A DNA stretch of 64,000 bases from Pseudomonas chlororaphis subsp. chlororaphis (GCF_003945765.1 NZ_CP027712.1:310001-374000); one strand, 5' to 3'; shown: positions 19,003 through 33,052, counted from the first letter of the stretch. Notes: generated by a model not told the origin, from the sequence alone. Numbers and translations are program-made.

Positions 19003-19983
19003 TCAGTGGGTGATGTACTTGGCGCTGACGTATGGCGCGTAATCCGGCAGTACCGCCTCTACCTTGCCCTGTTCCTTGAGGAACACCGCGGTGTCGGTGA
19101 TGGCCTTGGTGGTCGGCGCGCCAAGGCTGATGACCTGGTCGGCCGCCAGTGGGTAGACGTTGCCCTGCAACAGCAGCGGAATGTCGCTGGCCTTGGCGCC
19201 GGAGAGTTTCACCAGCTTGTCGACGTTGCTCTGCTCAGCCAGCCAGGCTTTTGGGTCCTTGCGGTAATCGGCGTAGGCGTCGAGGGTCACCTTGGCGAAG
19301 GCGGTAACGATTTGCGGGTGCTTCTCGGCGAAGTCCTTGCGCACGATCCAGGCATCGAAGGTCGGCGCGCCGAACCGGGCCAGCTCGCCGGAGGTGATCA
19401 GCACCTTGCCGTTTTCCTTGGCCACGCCCAGCGCCGGGTCCCAAACGTAGGTGGCGTCAATGTCGCCGCGCTTCCAGGCAGCGATGATCGCCGGTGGCGC
19501 GAGGTTGAGAATCTGTACTTTCGCTGGGTCGATTTTCCAGTGCTTGAGCGCGGCCAGCAGGCTGTAGTGACCGGTGGAAACGAAGGGCACGGCGACTTTC
19601 TTGCCGACCAGGTCCTGGGGCGTGTTGATCCCGGATCCGTCGCGGGCCACCAGGGCCTCGGCGGCGCCGATCTGGGTGGCGATGAGGAAGGTTTCCACCG
19701 GCACCTTGCGGGTGATCGCGGCGGTCAGCGGGCTGGAGCCGAGGTAGCCGATCTGCACGTCACCCGAGGCGATGGCGGCGATGATGTCGGCGCCGTTGTC
19801 GAACTTGCGCCAGTCGATCCTGGCCTGGGTGGCCTTTTCGTAGGTGCCGTCGGCCTGGGCGACTTTCGCCGGATCGACGGTGGTCTGGTAGGCGACGGTG
19901 ACATCGGCTGCCTGGGCGAACAAGCTCGCGGTAGCCAGGGATACGGCCGCCAGAAGGCGAAGGGGAAAGTGCATTTTCATCAT
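19003..19983 (-). CDS. tauA: Taurine ABC transporter substrate-binding protein
   Basis: Periplasmic binding protein, 326 residues. A signal peptide with basic start and hydrophobic core ends at AQA-A near residue 26, and the mature protein starts [17 protein letters not shown], as in TauA. The NMT1/SsuA-like fold segments ([23 protein letters not shown]) are visible. It is the first gene of tauABCD, 95 bases before tauB. A typical TauA is about 320 residues. Confidence 0.93.
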   Translation of the reverse strand: MMKMHFPLRLLAAVSLATASLFAQAADVTVAYQTTVDPAKVAQADGTYEKATQARIDWRKFDNGADIIAAIASGDVQIGYLGSSPLTAAITRKVPVETFLIATQIGAAEALVARDGSGINTPQDLVGKKVAVPFVSTGHYSLLAALKHWKIDPAKVQILNLAPPAIIAAWKRGDIDATYVWDPALGVAKENGKVLITSGELARFGAPTFDAWIVRKDFAEKHPQIVTAFAKVTLDAYADYRKDPKAWLAEQSNVDKLVKLSGAKASDIPLLLQGNVYPLAADQVISLGAPTTKAITDTAVFLKEQGKVEAVLPDYAPYVSAKYITH

Positions 19984-20042
19984 GAAGCTCCTCGACAGGC
20001 GGCCAAGTGTGGGCGTGGGAGGAGACTAAATGATCTAAGAAT

Positions 20043-20064
20043 CTAAAAATAAATAACTTTTTAG
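20043..20064. promoter_or_regulatory. AT-rich dyad upstream of tauA
   Basis: CTAAAAA and TTTTTAG are separated by eight bases inside an unusually AT-rich stretch (about 20025-20105), some 60 bases upstream of the tauA start. tau operons are activated by CysB or Cbl under sulfate limitation. The dyad is a candidate for such a site; which regulator acts here is inference. Confidence 0.4.
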
Positions 20065-20130
20065 AATTAGCTTAAAAGAGGAATCTTCTAAAGAGAGCAC
20101 TTTTTTGAAGGGGAGCGCTTTGCGCTCCAT

Positions 20131-20187
20131 CGCGGGCAAGCCTCGCTCCTACAGGACGGCACTGTGTAGGAGCGAGGCTTGCCCGCG
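20131..20187. repeat. Type-B REP doublet (near-perfect palindrome)
   Basis: CGCGGGCAAGCCTCGCTCCTACA at 20131-20153 is followed after 11 bases by its exact reverse complement at 20165-20187. This is the canonical TGTAGGAGCGAGGCTTGCCCGCG element. It lies downstream of gshA and upstream of the tau promoter and could serve as a transcript end for gshA. Confidence 0.85.
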
Positions 20188-20209
20188 AAAAGCGCCGCAG
20201 GCGCTTAGC

Positions 20210-21808
20210 TCAGTTACTGATCGCCAGGATACTCGCCTGGTACGAGCCGACAAACACGTCGAAATCACCGACTTCGTTGCGTTCCAGCTCGGTCTGTTGC
20301 AGCAGGGAGCTGCGCGCGGCTTCTTCAAAACGCGCCTGGTCTTCCTTGCTCAGGGGCTCGCTGCGGAAGAACTCGGCGTGGGCCAGGCTCTGGCGCAGGG
20401 AGAACTGGCTGAAGCTTTCCTTGTGCTCCTGCATGGCGGCCAGGACCTGGGCCGAAGGCGTCAGGGACGAATCCTTGACCTTGGCCAGCTGGGCGTCCAG
20501 TGCCTTGCTGTGGGCGTCGCTGCCGTGGCTGCGGTCGAGCAGGGCGGCCAGCGGCGCGATCTTTTCCAGCAGTTCGCCGGCCCACTCCTTGAGCTCCACC
20601 AGTTGTCCCTGGCGCAGCAGGTGCAGGCCCGGACGACGACCTTCCTTGACCACCTTGAGGAAGTTCGAGGTGGCATTGCCGCACTCGTTGTTTTCCAGCA
20701 GCGGACTCTCGTTGAGCGCGCAATACAGCAGGAAGGCGTCGAGGAAGCGGGCTTCCTGCACGTCGATGCCCATCGGCAGGAACGGGTTGATGTCCAGGCA
20801 GCGCACTTCGACGTACTGGATGCCGCGGGCCATCAGCGCCTGGATCGGCCGCTCGCCGGTGTAGGTCACGCGTTTCGGGCGGATGTTGGAGTAGTACTCG
20901 TTTTCGATCTGCAGGATGTTGGTGTTGAGCTGGACCCACTCGCCGTCCTGGTGGGTGCCGATCTCCACATAAGGCGCGTATGGCGTGGCGACGGCCTTGC
21001 GCAGGCTGTCGGTGTAGCTGTTCAGGTCGTTGTAGCAAGGGGTCAGGCCGGCCTGGGCGTTGCTCTGGTAGCCCAGGTCGCTCATGCGCAGGCTGGTGGC
21101 GTACGGCAGGTACAGGGTCTCGGCGTCCAGCTGTTCCAGCTGGTGCGAGCGACCGCGCAAGAAGCCCGCGTCCAGCGCCGGCGAGGCGCCGAACAGGTAC
21201 ATCAGCAGCCAGCTGTAGCGGCGGAAGTTACGGATCAGCGCGATGTACGCCGACGACTGATAGTCGCGGTCGCTGCCGACGAAACCTTCGGCCTGCTTGA
21301 GAAGCGGCCAGAGCTGCTCCGGCAGGGAGAAGTTGTAGTGGATCCCGGCGATGCACTGCATGGTCTTGCCGTAACGCAGGGCCAGGCCCTTGCGGTACAC
21401 GTACTTGAGCTGGCCGATGTTGGAGGTGCCGTAATAGGCGATCGGGATGTCTTCCTCGGCCGGCAACGGGCACGGCATCGATGGACTCCACAGGTACTCG
21501 TTGCCGAGCTTGCTGTAGGCGAAACGGTGAATCTTGTCGAGGCTGGCCAGGGTGTCAGCCGGATCGGCCAGGGCCGGAGTGATGAACTCCAGCAGCGACT
21601 CGGAATAATCGGTGGTGATCTGTTCGTTGGTCAGCGCGGAACCCAGTTCTTCCGGGTGCGGGGTCTGTGCCAGGCGCGCTTCGCCGGTCACGCGCAGGCA
21701 TTCGCGCTCGATACCGTGCAGGCACTGCTCGAGCAGAGAGAGGTTAGCGCGCTCGCCGAGCAGAGCCAGGCGGCGGTTGAGAAGTTCGCTCAAGTTGGAT
21801 TCCTTCAC
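20210..21808 (-). CDS. gshA: Glutamate-cysteine ligase
   Basis: ATP-dependent ligase joining L-glutamate and L-cysteine, the first and rate-limiting step of glutathione synthesis. The 532 residues match the gammaproteobacterial GshA type (about 520). The N-terminus shows [11 protein letters not shown] (around 31-41) and [13 protein letters not shown], the conserved active-site block. An internal [20 protein letters not shown] segment (around 330) is also typical. It stands alone on the minus strand, upstream of the tau operon direction. Feedback by glutathione is known for the family. Confidence 0.94.
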   Translation of the reverse strand: MKESNLSELLNRRLALLGERANLSLLEQCLHGIERECLRVTGEARLAQTPHPEELGSALTNEQITTDYSESLLEFITPALADPADTLASLDKIHRFAYSKLGNEYLWSPSMPCPLPAEEDIPIAYYGTSNIGQLKYVYRKGLALRYGKTMQCIAGIHYNFSLPEQLWPLLKQAEGFVGSDRDYQSSAYIALIRNFRRYSWLLMYLFGASPALDAGFLRGRSHQLEQLDAETLYLPYATSLRMSDLGYQSNAQAGLTPCYNDLNSYTDSLRKAVATPYAPYVEIGTHQDGEWVQLNTNILQIENEYYSNIRPKRVTYTGERPIQALMARGIQYVEVRCLDINPFLPMGIDVQEARFLDAFLLYCALNESPLLENNECGNATSNFLKVVKEGRRPGLHLLRQGQLVELKEWAGELLEKIAPLAALLDRSHGSDAHSKALDAQLAKVKDSSLTPSAQVLAAMQEHKESFSQFSLRQSLAHAEFFRSEPLSKEDQARFEEAARSSLLQQTELERNEVGDFDVFVGSYQASILAISN

Positions 21809-21949
21809 GCGTCAGTCGCCCCAATATGGGGGTGGGCAGGACGGTCTACAAGGGTGAAGTTGAAACTGGCGTTTTCGCCTGGTCGTTGAGCCTTGCCGGC
21901 CCGCTTTGCAACGCCATTGCTTCATCCTTGATCTGGCTCTTGCACGCGC

Positions 21950-21981
21950 AAAAAAACTCCGGCGCCGTGTGTGCAGCGCCG
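21950..21981 (-). terminator. Rho-independent terminator of tex-thioesterase unit
   Basis: On the minus strand CGGCGC and GCGCCG pair around a short loop, and a run of seven T follows after GAG. It lies 28 bases beyond the stop of the thioesterase gene, which follows tex. Confidence 0.7.
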
Positions 21982-22008
21982 AAATTAACTCAAATCGAGG
22001 TTGAGGGG

Positions 22009-22391
22009 CTATAGAACAGCGAACGTGCCTTGTGCTTTAGCGACCAGTTTGTCGCCTTGCATCACATCGGCCTCGACCACCAGGGTGCGGCGGCCCGGGT
22101 GGAGCACCCGGGCGTGGCAGATCACGTCGCCCTCGGCGACGGCGCGGATGTAGTTGATCTTGCACTCGATGGTCGCGCTCTGCTGGTCGAAGCCGTGGGA
22201 GCTGGAACAGGCCAGCCCCATGGCAATGTCGACCAGGCTGAAGATCGCCCCGCCGTGCAGCTTCTGGCCGCGATTGCGCAGCTGCGGCGTCAGCGTCAGG
22301 GCGACGTCGGCTTCCCCGACCTCCAGGCGCTGCAGACGACAGCCGAGCAGTTGGCTGAACGCGCTTTCGGTCAAGCCGGCCGGGATCTCCA

Positions 22392-22392
<1 letters not shown>
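22009..22392 (-). CDS. PaaI-type hotdog thioesterase
   Basis: A 127-residue single hotdog domain, with the segment LHGGAIFSLVDIAMGLACSS (about residues 45-64) that carries the family catalytic Asp and the helix of the fold. Predicted to hydrolyse an acyl-CoA thioester in the cytoplasm; substrate unknown. Its start codon overlaps the tex stop codon by one base (TGATG), so it is probably translated by coupling with tex. The tex-thioesterase pairing is conserved in Pseudomonas. Confidence 0.8.
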
Positions 22393-24716
<2,324 letters not shown>

Positions 24717-25076
24717 AAAACCACCTGACAAATTGTGAAGCAGGCTCGCCGGCACGGAAAATTGGCCTCGGCGAGTCTGGTTGAGCGGCCTGGCGTGCGC
24801 CGCTGCCTGGATCAAAAGGCTGCCTGTTGACCCGTGAAATCGAACAATTACTGCCTGGCCGGGAAAAATAAAAAGTGGCCACGGGCGGTAACGATCAGAC
24901 GTTGCCTGACACAAAAGGCGGCGCATTATAACCAGCGTTCCAGTCTTCGGGGGTATCGGCCCACTGGCGGCCGACGGCGGGTTTTCTGGCGGTAGAGGAA
25001 AAATCTGCTAACAATGCACACGGTGCGTATAACGGCAGCTACGCCATAATGCGCACCGAGATAAAAGGAGCATCTG

Positions 25077-25817
25077 ATGAGCAGCACTGCACAAACTGCC
25101 GAAGGCGAAAAAATTCTTATCGTTGACGACGACCCCGGGCTGAGCAGCCTGCTGGAGCGCTTCTTCGTCAGCAAGGGCTACCGTGCCCGCGCGGTTCCCA
25201 ACACCGAGCAGATGGACCGTCTGCTGGGTCGCGAAGTCTTCAACCTGGTCGTCCTCGACCTGATGCTGCCTGGCGAAGACGGCCTGACCGCATGCCGCCG
25301 CCTACGCAGTGCGAACAACCAGATCCCGATCATCATGCTCACCGCCAAGGGCGACGAGCTGAGCCGCATCAAGGGCCTGGAACTGGGCGCCGACGATTAC
25401 CTGGCCAAGCCGTTCAACCCCGACGAGCTGATGGCGCGGGTCAAGGCCGTGCTGCGTCGCCAGTCGGCTCCGGTGCCGGGTGCGCCGGGCAGCGAAGACG
25501 AAAACGTCACCTTCGGCGACTACGAACTGTCCCTGGCCACCCGCGAACTCAAGCGCGGCGCCGAAGTGCACATGCTCACCACCGGTGAGTTCGCGGTGCT
25601 CAAGGCCCTGGTGATGAACGCTCGCCAGCCGCTGACCCGCGACAAACTGATGAACCTGGCCCGTGGCCGCGAGTGGGATGCCCTGGAGCGTTCCATCGAC
25701 GTGCAGATCTCCCGCCTGCGCCGGATGATCGAGCCCGATCCGTCCAAGCCGCGTTATATCCAGACGGTCTGGGGCGTGGGTTATGTGTTCGTGCCGGATG
25801 GCACCACCACCAAGTGA
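25077..25817 (+). CDS. ompR: Response regulator OmpR (AmgR)
   Basis: A 246-residue OmpR-type regulator. The receiver domain has the acidic pair (IVDDDPG, around 18-24), phospho-acceptor Asp in LVVLDLMLPGEDG (around 62) and Lys in YLAKPFNPDEL (around 112). The C-terminal winged helix ends RYIQTVWGVGYVFVP. In P. aeruginosa the orthologous pair is AmgRS, which controls the response to membrane stress caused by aminoglycosides. AAAAGGAG lies just upstream of the ATG. It is followed by envZ after a 107-base gap that holds a strong hairpin. Confidence 0.92.
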   Translation: MSSTAQTAEGEKILIVDDDPGLSSLLERFFVSKGYRARAVPNTEQMDRLLGREVFNLVVLDLMLPGEDGLTACRRLRSANNQIPIIMLTAKGDELSRIKGLELGADDYLAKPFNPDELMARVKAVLRRQSAPVPGAPGSEDENVTFGDYELSLATRELKRGAEVHMLTTGEFAVLKALVMNARQPLTRDKLMNLARGREWDALERSIDVQISRLRRMIEPDPSKPRYIQTVWGVGYVFVPDGTTTK

Positions 25818-25826
25818 CCGATGATT

Positions 25827-25910
25827 TGTAGGAGCGAGCGCCCGGGCCGGAAAACGACCCGGGCGCTCGCATTCCGCAACTCTGCGAGCGCGGCTCGCTC
25901 CTGCAAAGCG
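25827..25910. repeat. Type-B REP with perfect 13-bp hairpin between ompR and envZ
   Basis: The element begins TGTAGGAGCGAG and ends GGCTCGCTCCTGCA. Inside it GCGAGCGCCCGGG (25834-25846) pairs perfectly with CCCGGGCGCTCGC (25858-25870). It occupies most of the gap between two genes that are expected to be co-transcribed, so it may weaken or stabilise the message. Confidence 0.8.
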
Positions 25911-25924
25911 TGTAATGGCTGTTT

Positions 25925-27238
25925 ATGAAAACCCCGCTGTGGTTCCCGCAAAGCTTCTTCTCCCGCACCCTCTGGCTGGTGCTGATCGTGGTGCTGTTCT
26001 CCAAGGCGCTGACCCTGGTTTATCTGCTGATGAACGAGGACGTGCTGGTGGACCGCCAGTACAGCCACGGCGTGGCCCTGACCCTGCGTGCCTATTGGGC
26101 CGCCGACGAATCCAACCGCGACCAGATCGCCGAGGCCGCCGGGTTGATCAAGGTGGTCGGCAGCGGTGTGCCGGCGGGCGAGCAGCATTGGCCCTACAGC
26201 GAGATCTATCAGCGGCAGATGCAGGCCGAGCTGGGCGCCGACACGGAAGTGCGCCTGCGCATGCATGCGCCGCCTGCGCTCTGGGTGCGCGCGCCGAGTC
26301 TGGGCGACGGCTGGCTGAAAGTGCCGCTGTATCCGCATCCGCTGCGGGGGCAGAAGATCTGGAGCGTGCTCGGCTGGTTCCTGGCGATCGGCCTGTTGTC
26401 CACGGCGTCGGCGTGGATCTTCGTCAGCCAGCTCAACCAGCCGCTCAAGCGCCTGGTCTATGCCGCCCGGCAATTGGGGCAGGGGCGCAGCGTGCGCCTG
26501 CCGATCAGCGATACGCCGAGCGAGATGACCGAGGTGTACCGCGCCTTCAACCAGATGGCCGAGGACGTGGAACAGGCCGGGCGCGAACGCGAGCTGATGC
26601 TGGCGGGGGTGTCCCACGACCTGCGCACGCCGCTGACCCGCCTGCGCCTGTCGCTGGAGTTGATGGGCAGCCACAACGACCTGACCGACGACATGGTCCG
26701 CGACATCGAAGACATGGACGCGATTCTCGATCAGTTCCTGGCCTTTATCCGCGACGGTCGCGACGAATCGGTGGAGGAGGTCGATCTCAGCGACCTGGTG
26801 CGCGAAGTGGCGGCGCCCTACAACCAGAACGATGAAAAGGTGCACCTGCGCCTGGAACCGATTCCACCGTTCCCGTTGCGTCGGGTGTCGATGAAGCGCC
26901 TGTTGAACAACCTGATCGGCAACGCGTTGAACCACGCAGGGACGGAAGTCGAAGTGGCGGCCTATGTGTCGGGCGACACCAGCGCGCCTTATGTGGTGCT
27001 GAGTGTGATGGACCGTGGCGCGGGTATCGACCCGTCGGAGCTGGAGGCGATCTTCAACCCCTTCACCCGCGGCGACCGTGCCCGGGGTGGCAAGGGCACC
27101 GGCCTGGGCCTGGCCATCGTCAAGCGGATCGCCTCGATGCACGGCGGCAATGTCGAATTGCGCAACCGCGCCGATGGCGGCCTGGAAGCGCGGGTGCGCT
27201 TGCCGTTGGGATTGTTGCTGCCCAGGGATGCGGTTTGA
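25925..27238 (+). CDS. envZ: Sensor histidine kinase EnvZ (AmgS)
   Basis: A 437-residue inner-membrane kinase that phosphorylates OmpR. Two transmembrane helices (about residues 14-34 and 140-160) flank a periplasmic sensor of about 105 residues. A HAMP domain (around 160-215), the phospho-accepting His in SHDLRTPLTRLRL (around 230), N-box NLIGNALNHAG (around 325), DRGAGIDPSEL and GTGLGLAIVKRI follow. All catalytic boxes are intact. It is expected to sense envelope or osmotic stress. Confidence 0.92.
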   Translation: MKTPLWFPQSFFSRTLWLVLIVVLFSKALTLVYLLMNEDVLVDRQYSHGVALTLRAYWAADESNRDQIAEAAGLIKVVGSGVPAGEQHWPYSEIYQRQMQAELGADTEVRLRMHAPPALWVRAPSLGDGWLKVPLYPHPLRGQKIWSVLGWFLAIGLLSTASAWIFVSQLNQPLKRLVYAARQLGQGRSVRLPISDTPSEMTEVYRAFNQMAEDVEQAGRERELMLAGVSHDLRTPLTRLRLSLELMGSHNDLTDDMVRDIEDMDAILDQFLAFIRDGRDESVEEVDLSDLVREVAAPYNQNDEKVHLRLEPIPPFPLRRVSMKRLLNNLIGNALNHAGTEVEVAAYVSGDTSAPYVVLSVMDRGAGIDPSELEAIFNPFTRGDRARGGKGTGLGLAIVKRIASMHGGNVELRNRADGGLEARVRLPLGLLLPRDAV

Positions 27239-27239
27239 G

Positions 27240-27358
27240 CTGTAGCCGCTGCCGAAGGCTGCGATAAGGCCGGGCCACGCTGGTCGCAGGACCTTCGCTC
27301 GATTTGCGAATGCTGCGTCTGCTACGCAGCCGATCGCAGCCTGCGGCAGCGGCTACAG
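27240..27358. repeat. REPIN: type-A REP doublet
   Basis: TGTAGCCGCTGCCGAAGG begins two bases after the envZ stop, and the inverted copy CCTGCGGCAGCGGCTACA ends just before the rimK stop. The doublet fills the entire gap between these convergent genes. Confidence 0.87.
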
Positions 27359-27359
27359 C

Positions 27360-28265
27360 TCAGCCTTTTCCTTTGGTCCGGGTCATGTTCGGGCCACCGT
27401 TTTTCTCGATGTGCTCGATGATGATCCCCGCCACGTTCTTGCCCGTGGTGGTCTCGATGCCTTCCAGGCCCGGTGAGGAATTCACTTCCATCACCAGCGG
27501 CCCGTGGTTCGAGCGCAGGATATCCACGCCCGCCACGCTCAGGCCCATGACCTTGGCCGCGCGCAGGGCGGTCATGCGTTCTTCCGGGGTGATCTTGATC
27601 AGGCTGGCGCTGCCGCCACGGTGCAGGTTGGAGCGGAACTCGCCGGGCTTGGCCTGGCGCTTCATCGCGGCAATCACCTTGTCGCCGACCACGAAGCAGC
27701 GGATGTCGGCGCCGCCGGCTTCCTTGATGTACTCCTGGACCATGATGTTCTGCTTCAGGCCCATGAAGGCCTCGATCACCGACTCGGCCGCGGTGGCGGT
27801 TTCGCACAGCACCACGCCTATGCCCTGGGTGCCTTCCAGCACCTTGATCACCAGGGGGGCGCCGTTGACCATCTCGATCAGGTCGGGAATGTCGTCCGGC
27901 GAGTGGGCGAAGCCGGTCACCGGCAGGCCGATACCGCGCCGGGACAGCAGTTGCAACGAGCGCAGCTTGTCCCGCGAGCGGGCGATGGCCACCGACTCGT
28001 TGAGCGGGAACACACCCATCATTTCAAACTGGCGCAGCACCGCGCAGCCGTAGAAGGTCACCGAGGCGCCGATCCGTGGAATCACCGCATCGAAACCTTC
28101 CAGCGGCTTGCCGCGGTAGTGGATCTGCGGTTTGTGACTGGCAATGTTCATATAGGCACGCAGGGTGTCGACCACCACCATTTCATGGCCACGCTCGGTG
28201 CCGGCTTCGACCAGGCGACGAGTGGAATACAGACGCGGGTTACGCGACAGCACAGCGATCTTCAT
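27360..28265 (-). CDS. rimK: Ribosomal protein S6 glutamate ligase RimK
   Basis: A 301-residue ATP-grasp ligase that adds glutamate residues to the C-terminus of ribosomal protein S6 and can make poly-alpha-glutamate. It starts [24 protein letters not shown]-grasp signatures are seen in [16 protein letters not shown] (around 135-150) and [14 protein letters not shown] (around 257-270) with the metal-binding Glu and Asn. In P. fluorescens RimK acts with RimA and RimB to tune the proteome during plant colonisation. Its start overlaps the rimB stop by four bases. Confidence 0.92.
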   Translation of the reverse strand: MKIAVLSRNPRLYSTRRLVEAGTERGHEMVVVDTLRAYMNIASHKPQIHYRGKPLEGFDAVIPRIGASVTFYGCAVLRQFEMMGVFPLNESVAIARSRDKLRSLQLLSRRGIGLPVTGFAHSPDDIPDLIEMVNGAPLVIKVLEGTQGIGVVLCETATAAESVIEAFMGLKQNIMVQEYIKEAGGADIRCFVVGDKVIAAMKRQAKPGEFRSNLHRGGSASLIKITPEERMTALRAAKVMGLSVAGVDILRSNHGPLVMEVNSSPGLEGIETTTGKNVAGIIIEHIEKNGGPNMTRTKGKG

Positions 28266-28744
28266 GCAACACCTGTGGCAGAGGTAGTGGACACCGGGAA
28301 CACCGGTTTGTCTTGAACGTATTTGATCCCTGGATTGACCACCAACTGGCCATCGATCAGGGCTTTGGAACCGAGCAACAGGCGATAGCGCATGGCCTTG
28401 CGGCAGGCGAGGGTGAACTCCACCCGCCAGACCCGATCGCCGAGCGCCAGGGTGGTGCTGATCACGTAGCGCACCTGTGCCTGGCCGTTGGAGCTTTTAA
28501 TGGTTTTCATCGCCACCAGCGGTGCTTCGCAACGCCGGTGACGCAACTGCACCACGCTGCCCAGGTGCGCGTTGAAGCGCACCCATTGCTCACCGTCGCG
28601 CTCGAACGGCTCGATCTCGGTGGCATGCAGGCTGGAGGTGCTGGCGCCGGTGTCGATCTTGGCGCGCAGGCCGGCGACTCCCAAATCCGGAAGCGCCACC
28701 CACTCGCGCAGACCCACGACGGTCAAATGGTCAAATGTCTTCAA
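28262..28744 (-). CDS. rimB: RimB-like retropepsin-type zinc/aspartic protease
   Basis: A 160-residue protein of the retropepsin-like DUF785 (ATP-dependent zinc protease) group. The [14 protein letters not shown] segment (about residues 29-42) is the Asp-Thr-Gly active-site motif of retropepsins. It is the gene before rimK and overlaps it (ATGA). The P. fluorescens counterpart RimB is reported to work with RimK on S6 modification. The predicted role is removal of glutamate tails or processing of RimK targets. Confidence 0.82.
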   Translation of the reverse strand: MKTFDHLTVVGLREWVALPDLGVAGLRAKIDTGASTSSLHATEIEPFERDGEQWVRFNAHLGSVVQLRHRRCEAPLVAMKTIKSSNGQAQVRYVISTTLALGDRVWRVEFTLACRKAMRYRLLLGSKALIDGQLVVNPGIKYVQDKPVFPVSTTSATGVA

Positions 28745-28963
28745 ATGTGCTCAACCGCTGAGGAACCCGCTCGTACCGTCAAGCGGCCGAATTCGCGGTA
28801 TTCACGCAGAATAATGGGTAAAAGGCGACAGATATCTAGGCCCGGATCCACAGCGCCCGGACGGGCTGCTGCGAAGCCTCGCATTCTAAACCGAGCCATC
28901 GCAATTCATGGCACGAGAGAAACGGTAGTACAGTTCGAAAATATTTCAGAATGAGGACATGCC
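28745..28963. other. Divergent promoter region rimB / hslR
   Basis: Only very short reading frames are present here. No convincing rimA gene is seen before rimB in this gap. The hslR ribosome site GAGGA is at 28953-28957. Confidence 0.4.
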
Positions 28964-29362
28964 ATGGCACAAAAAGCCGAAGACGACGACAAGGTCCGTC
29001 TGGATAAATGGCTGTGGGCGGCGCGCTTCTACAAGACCCGTGCCCTGGCCAAGGCCGCCATCGAAAGCGGCAAGGTGCACCACCGTGGCGAGCGCTGCAA
29101 ACCGGGCAAGGAGCCGAGGGTCGGCGACGAGTATGAGATACGCACCGGCTTCGACGAGCGCACCGTGGTGGTCCAGGCCCTGTCGATCGTGCGTCGTGGG
29201 GCGCCGCAAGCACAGGCTCTCTATACGGAAACCGCAGCCAGCATCGCCAAGCGGGAAAACGCCGCCGCCCTGCGCAAGGCCGGCGCCCTGGGTGTGAGCA
29301 CCGATGGCAAGCCGACCAAGAAACAGCGGCGCGACCTGTTCAAGTTCCACAGCCACGAATAA
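28964..29362 (+). CDS. hslR: Heat-shock protein Hsp15 (ribosome-associated)
   Basis: A 132-residue S4-domain RNA-binding protein that binds free 50S subunits carrying a stalled nascent chain and supports their recycling. The S4 motif VRLDKWLWAARFYKTRALAK (about residues 10-29) is clear and the C-terminus is very basic (KPTKKQRRDLFKF). GAGGA lies 6 bases before the ATG. It is near hslO, the other heat-shock gene of the same group. Confidence 0.92.
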   Translation: MAQKAEDDDKVRLDKWLWAARFYKTRALAKAAIESGKVHHRGERCKPGKEPRVGDEYEIRTGFDERTVVVQALSIVRRGAPQAQALYTETAASIAKRENAAALRKAGALGVSTDGKPTKKQRRDLFKFHSHE

Positions 29363-29379
29363 ACAAGACGCTTTGCTTC

Positions 29380-29403
29380 TGTAGGAGCGAGGCTGCCCGC
29401 GAT
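29380..29403. repeat. Single type-B REP copy
   Basis: TGTAGGAGCGAGGCTGCCCG follows the hslR stop codon by 18 bases. No inverted partner is present; a different hairpin lies beside it. Confidence 0.65.
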
Positions 29404-29416
29404 CAGCTGCGAAGCA

Positions 29417-29460
29417 GCGGTTGCAGCCCTTTCATGATCTTCATGAAAGAGCGCAACCGC
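29417..29460. terminator. Two-tier hairpin between hslR and PAP2 gene
   Basis: An outer stem GCGGTTGC / GCAACCGC (29417-29424 with 29453-29460) encloses an inner 9-bp perfect stem CTTTCATGA / TCATGAAAG with a 3-base loop. It lies between convergent genes, so it may end transcription from both sides. There is no long T-run. Confidence 0.5.
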
Positions 29461-29502
29461 TCAGCCTCTTGAACATGAACCGGCGGCTACAGGCAACGGT
29501 AA

Positions 29503-30306
29503 TCAGGCCGTAGCCCGCACCACGCTCAGGCGCGACAGCAGCGGTAGCTTGCCCAGCAGGTTGAACAGCGGGTTGGTCGCCCGCAGCAGGAAGTCCGAGG
29601 CCTTGGCCGCGTACGGGGTGTAGTAGCCCCAGCCGAGTGCCCAGACCGCTAGCAGTACGCCACCGATATAGTCGTCCTGGCCCCAGTGCGCGCCGGCCAC
29701 CAAGCGCGGCATCATGAACAGCAGGGTCAGGCCCCAGATCACCAGGAATTGGCCGACGCCGCGGCTGAACACACTCATGAACAGCGCCCAGATCAGCAGC
29801 ACCGAGGCGTGGTCACCGGGGAAGCTCTGGCTGGAACGGTCCTTGAGCTCCCAGGTTTTTTCCCAGTGCGGGAAATAGTCACTCATGTGCACGGCATCCT
29901 GGAGCATCATCGACGGGCTGTCGTGCTGCCAGCCCATGGCGTCGGCGAGCCTGGAGAACAACAAGCGGATAATCAGCATCAAGACCAGGATCGACAGGAA
30001 GCCGAAAAAGGCCCGGCGCACGTCCACGGCCTTGAACACCCAGTCACCGCGGATCAAAAGGGTCAGCAGGATCAGCCCGACTATCGCGTCGAAAGGCCGC
30101 AGGCTGGCCACGGCCCAGATATGCAGCCAGGTGGAGTTGCTCGCAAGGGGAGCATTCAGCAGGCGGAACAGCCATTCGTCGAACATCACACAAAGCATGT
30201 GCCCGCTTGGCCATAACCAGAAACCCAGCAGTGCCAGAGGGAGCAAATTGCACAACACCAGCTTGCCGAGGTTCCACCTTGCTTGGAACAAACCCGGATT
30301 GTTCAT
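29503..30306 (-). CDS. PAP2-family membrane phosphatase
   Basis: A 267-residue inner-membrane protein with about six helices and the PAP2 lipid phosphatase motifs. They read SFPGDHASV (around 155) and RLVAGAHWGQDDYIGG (around 200-215), the latter containing the catalytic His and Asp. The first motif KxxxxxxRP is less clear (a basic LKDRSSQ lies just before). The ATG at 30306 has GGAGG 6 bases upstream, while the frame open to 30390 would include 28 extra residues. It may dephosphorylate a lipid such as undecaprenyl pyrophosphate or a lipid A phosphate. Confidence 0.78.
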   Translation of the reverse strand: MNNPGLFQARWNLGKLVLCNLLPLALLGFWLWPSGHMLCVMFDEWLFRLLNAPLASNSTWLHIWAVASLRPFDAIVGLILLTLLIRGDWVFKAVDVRRAFFGFLSILVLMLIIRLLFSRLADAMGWQHDSPSMMLQDAVHMSDYFPHWEKTWELKDRSSQSFPGDHASVLLIWALFMSVFSRGVGQFLVIWGLTLLFMMPRLVAGAHWGQDDYIGGVLLAVWALGWGYYTPYAAKASDFLLRATNPLFNLLGKLPLLSRLSVVRATA

Positions 30307-30407
30307 AAAATGCCTCCAATGGCAGAAAATCGCGCACCGTAACAGTGCAAAAAACGCAATTTTCATATCTTGTAACCATTTTGTCATCACTTCAGATACC
30401 CAAACCT

Positions 30408-31310
30408 ATGACTCATTTGCCGGATACCGACTTCACCCAACGCTTCATCTTCGATGACAGCGACGCCCGCGGCGAGCTGGTGGCGTTGGAGCGCAGCTAT
30501 GCCGAAGTGCTCGCCAAACACGCTTACCCGGAGCCGGTCGCGCAACTGCTCGGCGAGCTGATGGCGGCGGCCGCGCTGCTGGTCGGCACGCTGAAGTTCG
30601 ATGGCTTGCTGATCCTCCAGGCCCGTTCCGAAGGCCCGGTGCCATTGCTGATGATCGAGTGCTCCAGCGAGCGCGAGATCCGTGGCCTAGCCCGCTACGA
30701 CGCGGAGCAGATCGCCCCGGATGCGACCCTGGCCGACCTGATGCCCAATGGCGTGCTGGCCCTGACCGTCGACCCGACCCACGGCCAGCGCTACCAGGGC
30801 ATCGTCGACCTGGATGGCGCCACCCTGTCGGAATGCTTCACCAACTATTTCGTCATGTCCCAGCAGGTCGGCACCCGTTTCTGGTTGCATGCCGACGGTC
30901 GTCGCGCCCGTGGCCTGTTGCTGCAGCAACTGCCGGCCGACCGCCTCAAGGATGAAGAAGAACGCGCCGCCAGCTGGCAGCACATCACCGCGCTGGGCAG
31001 CACCCTGACCGCCGACGAACTGCTGAGCCTGGACAACGAAACCGTGCTCCATCGCCTCTACCATGAAGAAGCCGTGCGCCTGTTCGATGTGCAGCCGTTG
31101 CGCTTCCGTTGCAGCTGCTCGCGGGAACGCTCGGGCAATGCGCTGGTCAGTCTGGGTCTGGAAGATGCGCAGAAGTTGGTGGTCGAACACGGCGGCAGCA
31201 TCGAGATCGATTGCCAGTTCTGCAACGAGCGCTACCTGTTCGATGCGGCCGATATCAGCCAATTGTTCGCCGGAGCGGGTGTCGAGTCGCCGTCAGATAC
31301 TCGTCACTAA
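30408..31310 (+). CDS. hslO: Redox-regulated chaperone Hsp33
   Basis: A 300-residue holdase chaperone activated by oxidation and unfolding. Four zinc-binding cysteines are present near the C-terminus as CSC in FRCSCSRER (around 238) and CQFC in [12 protein letters not shown] (around 272), the redox switch. The start ATG 30408 ([15 protein letters not shown]) is preferred to an open frame from 30345. Its direction is divergent from the PAP2 gene. Confidence 0.93.
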   Translation: MTHLPDTDFTQRFIFDDSDARGELVALERSYAEVLAKHAYPEPVAQLLGELMAAAALLVGTLKFDGLLILQARSEGPVPLLMIECSSEREIRGLARYDAEQIAPDATLADLMPNGVLALTVDPTHGQRYQGIVDLDGATLSECFTNYFVMSQQVGTRFWLHADGRRARGLLLQQLPADRLKDEEERAASWQHITALGSTLTADELLSLDNETVLHRLYHEEAVRLFDVQPLRFRCSCSRERSGNALVSLGLEDAQKLVVEHGGSIEIDCQFCNERYLFDAADISQLFAGAGVESPSDTRH

Positions 31311-31422
31311 AACGGTTCAGCGCAGGTAAATCACCTGGCAAGCGCCGGATTAACGCCGTTCTGACGGGAGGGCCCTACTCTTTTTGGGCTTTTCTGGCAT
31401 AATCCGGCGCACTTTTTTCGCG

Positions 31423-33031
<1,609 letters not shown>

Positions 33032-33052
33032 GCATCGGGCAAGTGGTTCAAG

